This document shows, piece after piece, positions 6,293 to 9,636 of a stretch of DNA of 9,636 nucleotides; the first letter of the stretch is position 1; each line of letters starts with the position of its first letter. Both the position numbers and the translations under genes were made by a program. Below the pieces are notes generated by a model, which had not been told where the DNA came from, searched no databases, and was given only the letters and a program-made list of their open reading frames with translations. Origin of the DNA: GJ-E10 sp035625725 (GTDB taxonomy: Bacteria; Pseudomonadota; Gammaproteobacteria; Burkholderiales; Burkholderiaceae_F); NCBI GenBank assembly GCA_035625725.1, contig DASPPB010000042.1:1-9636 (forward strand), read 5' to 3'.

Positions 6293-7219
6293 TTAGAGCT
6301 CCAGAGCCCGCTGCACCGAACTCGGCCACTTGTTGAGATCAAGGCCGTGAATGCAAAACAGCGCGACCGTCAGCCGATCCATCCCGAAGGCCACGCAACC
6401 CGTGTGTGCGGGTTCGCCCTCGGCAGTGGAGATTCCCCAGGTCTGTCCGAAATGATCGCGATGGTAGTTAAAGCTCATGCACGCCGTGGGCGTCGCGGTT
6501 GCGTGGTAGGGAATGAGCAGCTCGAATTTCAGCGCCTGTTCAACTTGCGCCACGGCCATCATCTGGCCGACACGGCCAAAGAACGGGTCGCTCGCCACGT
6601 CGAGCTTGTGCGGCAGCCCGAGTTCGCCTGCCAGGCGTTGCGCCCGCTCCATCCACTGCTCGCGATAGTCGGTGATCTCCTGCGGGGCGCCGATGCGCAC
6701 GTACTCGCGCATGCGAAACGTCTGCAGACGATCGAGCGACTTCGAGGGCTCCCGACGAAAGCAATCGGCCGAAATGTCGAAAAACAGCCCGCCGCGCGGT
6801 AGCGGTCCGCGCGCAGCTACGAGCGGATACACCGGATAGCACGCGGCGGGGGAGAGCACCAGATCGGAGGCGGCCAGGCTCGATGTCCAGTCGCCTCCCG
6901 TTTCATAGCGGCCGGCCGCGGCGCGAATCGAGGCCTCGCTGCCATGGAGCGCGCACACGCAGCCCAGCAGGTTCGGGAAGCTTTTGAGGTAACCCGATTT
7001 TTCCAGCTGATGGCGACTCATCACCGGCGGAAAACTCAGCACCTCGGCGCGCGGGTCGCGTTCGCGCGAAATAAACGCCGAGAGGCGCCCTAAGACGCGT
7101 TCGTAGAGTGCCGTTCTGGCATACACCCCATCGACGCCCAGGGGCCGGAACAACCCCGGCCCGATGTGCTCCAGCGGATCTTTTGCCACCACCGCCTCCG
7201 GCACTGTCATGCTCGTCAT
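6293..7219 (-). CDS. Amino acid:[carrier protein] ligase (SerRS-like class II enzyme)
   Basis: The product is 308 residues with the catalytic core of a class II aminoacyl-tRNA synthetase and no N-terminal tRNA-binding arm. Motif 2 is around 153-173 (FRREPS, then LQTFRMREYV). Motif 3 is at 274-282 (GCVAFGMDR). Residues Cys127, Glu172 and Cys275 have the spacing of the zinc ligands I recall for the Bradyrhizobium enzyme (Cys131, Glu176, Cys279; a uniform shift of four). CMSFNYHRDHFG at 247-258 is also a family signature. Characterised relatives activate glycine or alanine with ATP and attach it to the phosphopantetheine thiol of a small carrier protein instead of a tRNA. The start at 7219 has GGAG six bases upstream. 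The gene lies 16 bases after the dehydrogenase-fold gene and 24 bases before the hydrolase. No carrier protein gene is found nearby. Amino acid choice cannot be read from sequence alone. Confidence 0.92.
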   Translation of the reverse strand: MTSMTVPEAVVAKDPLEHIGPGLFRPLGVDGVYARTALYERVLGRLSAFISRERDPRAEVLSFPPVMSRHQLEKSGYLKSFPNLLGCVCALHGSEASIRAAAGRYETGGDWTSSLAASDLVLSPAACYPVYPLVAARGPLPRGGLFFDISADCFRREPSKSLDRLQTFRMREYVRIGAPQEITDYREQWMERAQRLAGELGLPHKLDVASDPFFGRVGQMMAVAQVEQALKFELLIPYHATATPTACMSFNYHRDHFGQTWGISTAEGEPAHTGCVAFGMDRLTVALFCIHGLDLNKWPSSVQRALEL

Positions 7220-7235
7220 CGCGCGCTCCGTAGGG

Positions 7236-8444
7236 TTAGCCTTGCAAGGACTGGGGAATCGCAGTCATCAAGGCCGGCGTGGCCAGATTGGCAAGAATCC
7301 GATCGTTGTTGATCATGATCGGCGAGGAGAGCACGTCGCGCAGATGCCGGCCGATACTAAATTCGGTGTCGTTGCGATAGCCCGACAAGCCGCAGGCACG
7401 CATCGCGTCCATGACGGTCTTGAGCGCGAGCTCCGAGGCCTCGACCTTGGTGAGCGTGATCATCGACTGGAATTCGAGCGACGACATCGCTTTTTCGTCG
7501 TTCATCACGCGCTCGTAGTTGGCTAGCCCCGAGGCGAGCAGGCCGCGCAGGGTGCGCAGCGTGGTCATCGCCTTGGTGAAGTGCGCCGCGGCGGGCGGCA
7601 GCTGCCCGTTGCCATGGCGCGCGGCGTGGCGGATGAAGGACTGCGCGCGCGCCGTTGCGCTTGCCGCGATCCCGGCCCACACGCTGCCCCAGCACAGGTG
7701 CGCGGTGGGGACCATCGTCTCCACGTGGATCTTCTCGTAGGGTACGGACAGGATGTGGTCGCGCGTTCCGGAGGCCTTGAGGAGGTAGCCGTCGCTGCAG
7801 GTGCCGCGCATGCCCAGCGTGTCCCAGCCTTGCAGATGGTCGAGCGTGTAGTTGCTCTTCAAGACGGCGACCAGAACCTGGTCGGATGCAGCCGCATCGG
7901 GCGAGCGCCGCGCGGTGGTGACGATTCCGTCGGCCTGCGCGCCGTAGGAAATGCACGTTGCGCGCCGCTCCAGGGTAAACGTGTCGCCCGAAACGATCAC
8001 GGGCGCTTCGCTGGCGCGCACATTGCCGCCGGCTTGGCCTTCCGTCGTGGAAGAAGCCAGAAGGAGTTGCTCGGCGGCCAGGTGCCGCAATATGCCTTCG
8101 ACCGCGCGGCTGCCCTGGTAGTGGCGCACCAAACAAGCGACCTTGACCTGGTGCATCGCATAGATCATTCCGGTCGATGAGCAGGCCTGCGCAAGCTGAT
8201 AACAGACATCGGTCACATCGGCCAGGCTCGCACCCTCGCCGCCCAGCGCTGTCGGCACCAAGATGCCCAGCAGCCGCTCGGAGCGGATTGCGTCGAAGGC
8301 TTCCTTGGGAAACCGAGCAGTGGAGTCGACCGAGTCCGTGTACTTGGCAGCAATCGCAGCGACCGCTTGCGCGCGCGACTTCAGATCTTTGGGATTTACG
8401 TCGGCGAGCCGGGTCACGGTGGCCGTATTGGTTTGCCTGTTCAT
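7236..8444 (-). CDS. Acyl-CoA dehydrogenase-fold flavoprotein
   Basis: The product is 402 residues in the standard order: an N-terminal helical domain (RFPKEAFDAIRSERLLGILVP), a beta domain (SSTTEG at 131-136, then WDTLGMRGTCSDGY at 207-220), and a C-terminal helical domain ending in CGLSGYRNDTEFSIGRHLRD (351-370). The family binds FAD and removes hydrogens at the alpha and beta carbons of acyl thioesters. In medium-chain-type enzymes the base is a Glu in an IYEGT motif. Here the matching place reads IMINNDRI (376-383), with Ile378 where Glu would be, and no clear substitute is seen. The gene is first in the unit with the carrier-protein ligase, so the substrate may be an aminoacyl thioester on a carrier protein instead of acyl-CoA. 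ACAD-fold oxygenases (for example DszC or amino-sugar N-oxidases) also lack the Glu and are an alternative. The ATG at 8444 is preceded by AAAGGG eight bases upstream. Confidence 0.88.
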   Translation of the reverse strand: MNRQTNTATVTRLADVNPKDLKSRAQAVAAIAAKYTDSVDSTARFPKEAFDAIRSERLLGILVPTALGGEGASLADVTDVCYQLAQACSSTGMIYAMHQVKVACLVRHYQGSRAVEGILRHLAAEQLLLASSTTEGQAGGNVRASEAPVIVSGDTFTLERRATCISYGAQADGIVTTARRSPDAAASDQVLVAVLKSNYTLDHLQGWDTLGMRGTCSDGYLLKASGTRDHILSVPYEKIHVETMVPTAHLCWGSVWAGIAASATARAQSFIRHAARHGNGQLPPAAAHFTKAMTTLRTLRGLLASGLANYERVMNDEKAMSSLEFQSMITLTKVEASELALKTVMDAMRACGLSGYRNDTEFSIGRHLRDVLSSPIMINNDRILANLATPALMTAIPQSLQG

Positions 8445-8507
8445 CTCTTGAGCCCTTTAAACCGGTTGGATCAGATCAGATGGAAGGAGAGGGAAGACGA
8501 TAACCAT

Positions 8508-8533
8508 GCTCACGCTATTGTTTTATGCGTGGC
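8508..8533. repeat. Imperfect inverted repeat with A/T loop in the dehydrogenase leader
   Basis: CACGC at 8511-8515 pairs with GCGTG at 8527-8531 across an 11-base A/T-rich loop. Allowing one bulged T, GC at 8508-8509 pairs with GC at 8532-8533. It lies 64-89 bases before the dehydrogenase start and could be an operator or a leader hairpin. Confidence 0.35.
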
Positions 8534-8587
8534 ACCCTCCTGCGCCCCTCATACCCCTCCTGGATAACACCACTTTGGGAAACGCGA

Positions 8588-8601
8588 CAGAAAATTTTCT
8601 G
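8588..8601. promoter_or_regulatory. Perfect 14-bp palindrome, candidate operator
   Basis: CAGAAAATTTTCTG is its own reverse complement and is the most A/T-rich spot in a GC-rich neighbourhood. It lies between the divergent dehydrogenase-unit and metA-like genes, just upstream of the candidate metA promoter. A homodimeric regulator could bind here and control one or both genes. The identity of any regulator is unknown; it does not match the MetR or MetJ sites I know. Confidence 0.5.
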
Positions 8602-8609
8602 AAGGACAC

Positions 8610-8654
8610 TACCAAATTGATGCTACACTGAATTACAGAAGAATACCAAGTTGG
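8610..8654. repeat. Two TACCAA(A/G)TTG sites, 34 bp apart
   Basis: TACCAAATTG at 8610-8619 and TACCAAGTTG at 8644-8653 differ at one base, and their starts are 34 bases apart. The second extends to a perfect CCAA-G-TTGG dyad (8646-8654). The first is an imperfect version of it (CCAA-A-TTGA). They bracket the -10-like element at 8624-8629, as paired operator half-sites or full sites on one face of the helix would. Confidence 0.4.
8621..8629 (+). promoter_or_regulatory. Candidate extended -10 promoter element of metA
   Basis: TGCTACACT fits an extended -10 (TGn plus TACACT, close to TATAAT). No good -35 is found at the usual spacing, which is tolerated for extended -10 promoters or for promoters needing an activator. 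It predicts a 5' leader of roughly 65-70 bases before the metA-like start. Confidence 0.4.
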
Positions 8655-8690
8655 CGTTACGCAACAGACGAATTTCTGCAATTGCGCGCC

Positions 8691-8697
8691 GGGGGAG
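8691..8697 (+). promoter_or_regulatory. Ribosome-binding site of the metA-like gene
   Basis: GGGGGAG ends five bases before ATG 8703 and decides this start; the frame is open further upstream without another good site. Confidence 0.7.
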
Positions 8698-8702
8698 CGC
8701 CG

Positions 8703-9636
8703 ATGCCGTTGGAAATCGACGGGCCGCCGCACAAGGCGCCGTGGGCTACGGGAAGAAGCTTTCGCGCCTGTGGCGGAGCGGGCGCAATCGTGGTCGGGCT
8801 CATCAACAACATGCCCGACGCGGCATTGGATGCAACCGAGTCTCAGTTCGCAAGCCTGCTTGGGGCGGGCGCGGACTCCGAACCCGTGCACCTGCGACTT
8901 TCGACTCTGCCCGAGGTGCCACGCTCGAGCGTGGCGCTCGCGCGAATCCAGAGCACGTACTGGCCCATCGATGAGTTGCTCCAAGAAGGACTCGATGCGC
9001 TGATCGTAACGGGCACAGAGCCCAAGGCTGCGCAGCTCATCCAGGAACCGTACTGGCTGCGCCTGACGGGGCTTCTCGATTGGGCACGAAGCAATACGGT
9101 ATCGAGCATCTGGTCGTGCCTTGCGGCGCATGCCGCGGTGCTGCATTTCGACGGCATCCGGCGCCGACGTCTGGAGCAGAAGTGCTGCGGCATCTTCGAA
9201 TACCAGGTGGTGCCGGAGCACGCGCTCACGGCCGGCATCGGCACGAGCATTCGCACGCCGCATTCGCGCTGGAACGACCTGCCCAGCGCGGAACTGGCGC
9301 GCGCAGGCTACGAACTCCTTAGTTTTTCTGAGAAAAATGGCGCGGACATTTTTGTAAAGAACGACCGCACCTTGATGGTGTTTTTGCAAGGACACCTGGA
9401 ATACGAGGACTGCACGCTGCTCAAGGAGTACCGCCGCGACATCGGCCGGTACCTGGCTGGGCAGCAGGAGCACTATCCGACAATGCCGTGCGCCTACTGT
9501 CCACCGGCTGCGCTTGCCACGCTTGCGGCTTTTCGGGACCGGGCGCTGTCGTGCCGCAACGAGAAACTGCTCGCCAGCTTCCCGAGCGAGAGCTTGAGTG
9601 CCCTTCTCATTAATTGCTGGCGGCCAGCCGCCATTC
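8703..9636 (+). CDS. metA: Homoserine O-acyltransferase, MetA/HTS family (3' end off window)
   Basis: There are 311 residues in an open frame to the right edge. The enzyme acylates L-homoserine, the first committed step of methionine synthesis, in the cytoplasm. Catalytic residues are visible: Cys139 in IWSCLAAHAA, and His231 and Glu233 in QGHLEYED. These correspond to Cys142, His235 and Glu237 of E. coli MetA with nearly the same spacing. Family landmarks include LINNMPDAALDATE (33-46), VTGTEP (102-107), PHSRWNDL (186-193) and LLKEYRRD (239-246). The E. coli protein is 309 residues; this subgroup is somewhat longer, so only a short C-terminus is probably missing. The GTEP loop replaces the GAPLG/GAPLE loop used to tell succinyl- from acetyl-transferases, so the acyl donor is uncertain. 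It is transcribed divergently from the dehydrogenase unit. The first 20 or so residues are poorly conserved. A 316-codon frame on the opposite strand is a shadow. Confidence 0.92.
   Translation, partial: MPLEIDGPPHKAPWATGRSFRACGGAGAIVVGLINNMPDAALDATESQFASLLGAGADSEPVHLRLSTLPEVPRSSVALARIQSTYWPIDELLQEGLDALIVTGTEPKAAQLIQEPYWLRLTGLLDWARSNTVSSIWSCLAAHAAVLHFDGIRRRRLEQKCCGIFEYQVVPEHALTAGIGTSIRTPHSRWNDLPSAELARAGYELLSFSEKNGADIFVKNDRTLMVFLQGHLEYEDCTLLKEYRRDIGRYLAGQQEHYPTMPCAYCPPAALATLAAFRDRALSCRNEKLLASFPSESLSALLINCWRPAAI

Noticed and set aside
5747..6802. 351-codon plus-strand frame
   Set aside because: Lies antisense to the hydrolase and ligase genes, both clear family members; it is a GC-driven shadow.
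8602..8702. SAM-II-type or other methionine riboswitch in the metA leader
   Set aside because: No conserved pseudoknot sequence was recognised; only short dyads are present.
8523..9473. Long 316-codon frame on the minus strand opposite the metA-like gene
   Set aside because: Composition is Arg/Ala/Gln-rich with no recognisable motif, and the plus strand carries a family protein with intact catalytic residues.

Overview
The window is high-GC bacterial DNA (clearly above 60% G+C by eye) with a tightly packed proteobacterial layout. The DUF3617-type periplasmic protein, the SerRS-like amino acid:[carrier protein] ligase and the homoserine acyltransferase (MetA-type, GTEP and WSCLAAHA motifs) fit a betaproteobacterium, or less likely another high-GC proteobacterium. 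That placement is inference from gene content. No rRNA, tRNA, CRISPR, insertion sequence or phage gene was seen.

Region 1 (1-3206, minus strand): a three-gene unit transcribed leftward. It encodes a secreted 371-residue DUF3617-family protein with a cysteine-rich extension, a small D-alanyl-D-alanine carboxypeptidase-type serine hydrolase (peptidase S11), and a multi-membrane TMTC/PMT-like glycosyltransferase cut by the left edge. The stop and start codons overlap at both junctions (TGATG and ATGA), so the three are very probably co-translated. All three products act outside the cytoplasm or in the membrane, which suggests an envelope function.

Region 2 (3207-3729): 523 bases with no convincing gene. 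It holds the leader of the region 1 operon, several short GC hairpins and a repeated TTCGCGGAC motif.

Region 3 (3730-8444, minus strand): a five-gene unit in the order acyl-CoA dehydrogenase-fold flavoprotein, amino acid:[carrier protein] ligase, HSL-type alpha/beta hydrolase, NTF2-like small protein, GNAT-type acetyltransferase. The ligase is a seryl-tRNA synthetase relative that lacks a tRNA-binding arm. It keeps class II motifs 2 and 3 and three residues that match the known active-site zinc ligands (Cys127, Glu172, Cys275). Together the genes look like a small biosynthetic pathway: an amino acid is adenylated and loaded on a phosphopantetheinyl carrier, oxidised, processed and released, and possibly N-acylated. 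No carrier protein gene is visible in the window. The product is unknown, and this is the most interesting part of the window.

Region 4 (8445-8702): a 258-bp divergent control region between region 3 and the rightward metA-like gene. It holds a perfect 14-bp palindrome, an extended -10-like element, and two CCAA-N-TTGG-like sites that straddle that element.

Region 5 (8703-9636, plus strand): a homoserine O-acyltransferase (MetA/HTS family) with its catalytic Cys, His and Glu recognisable. It is open at the right edge, probably close to its C-terminus.
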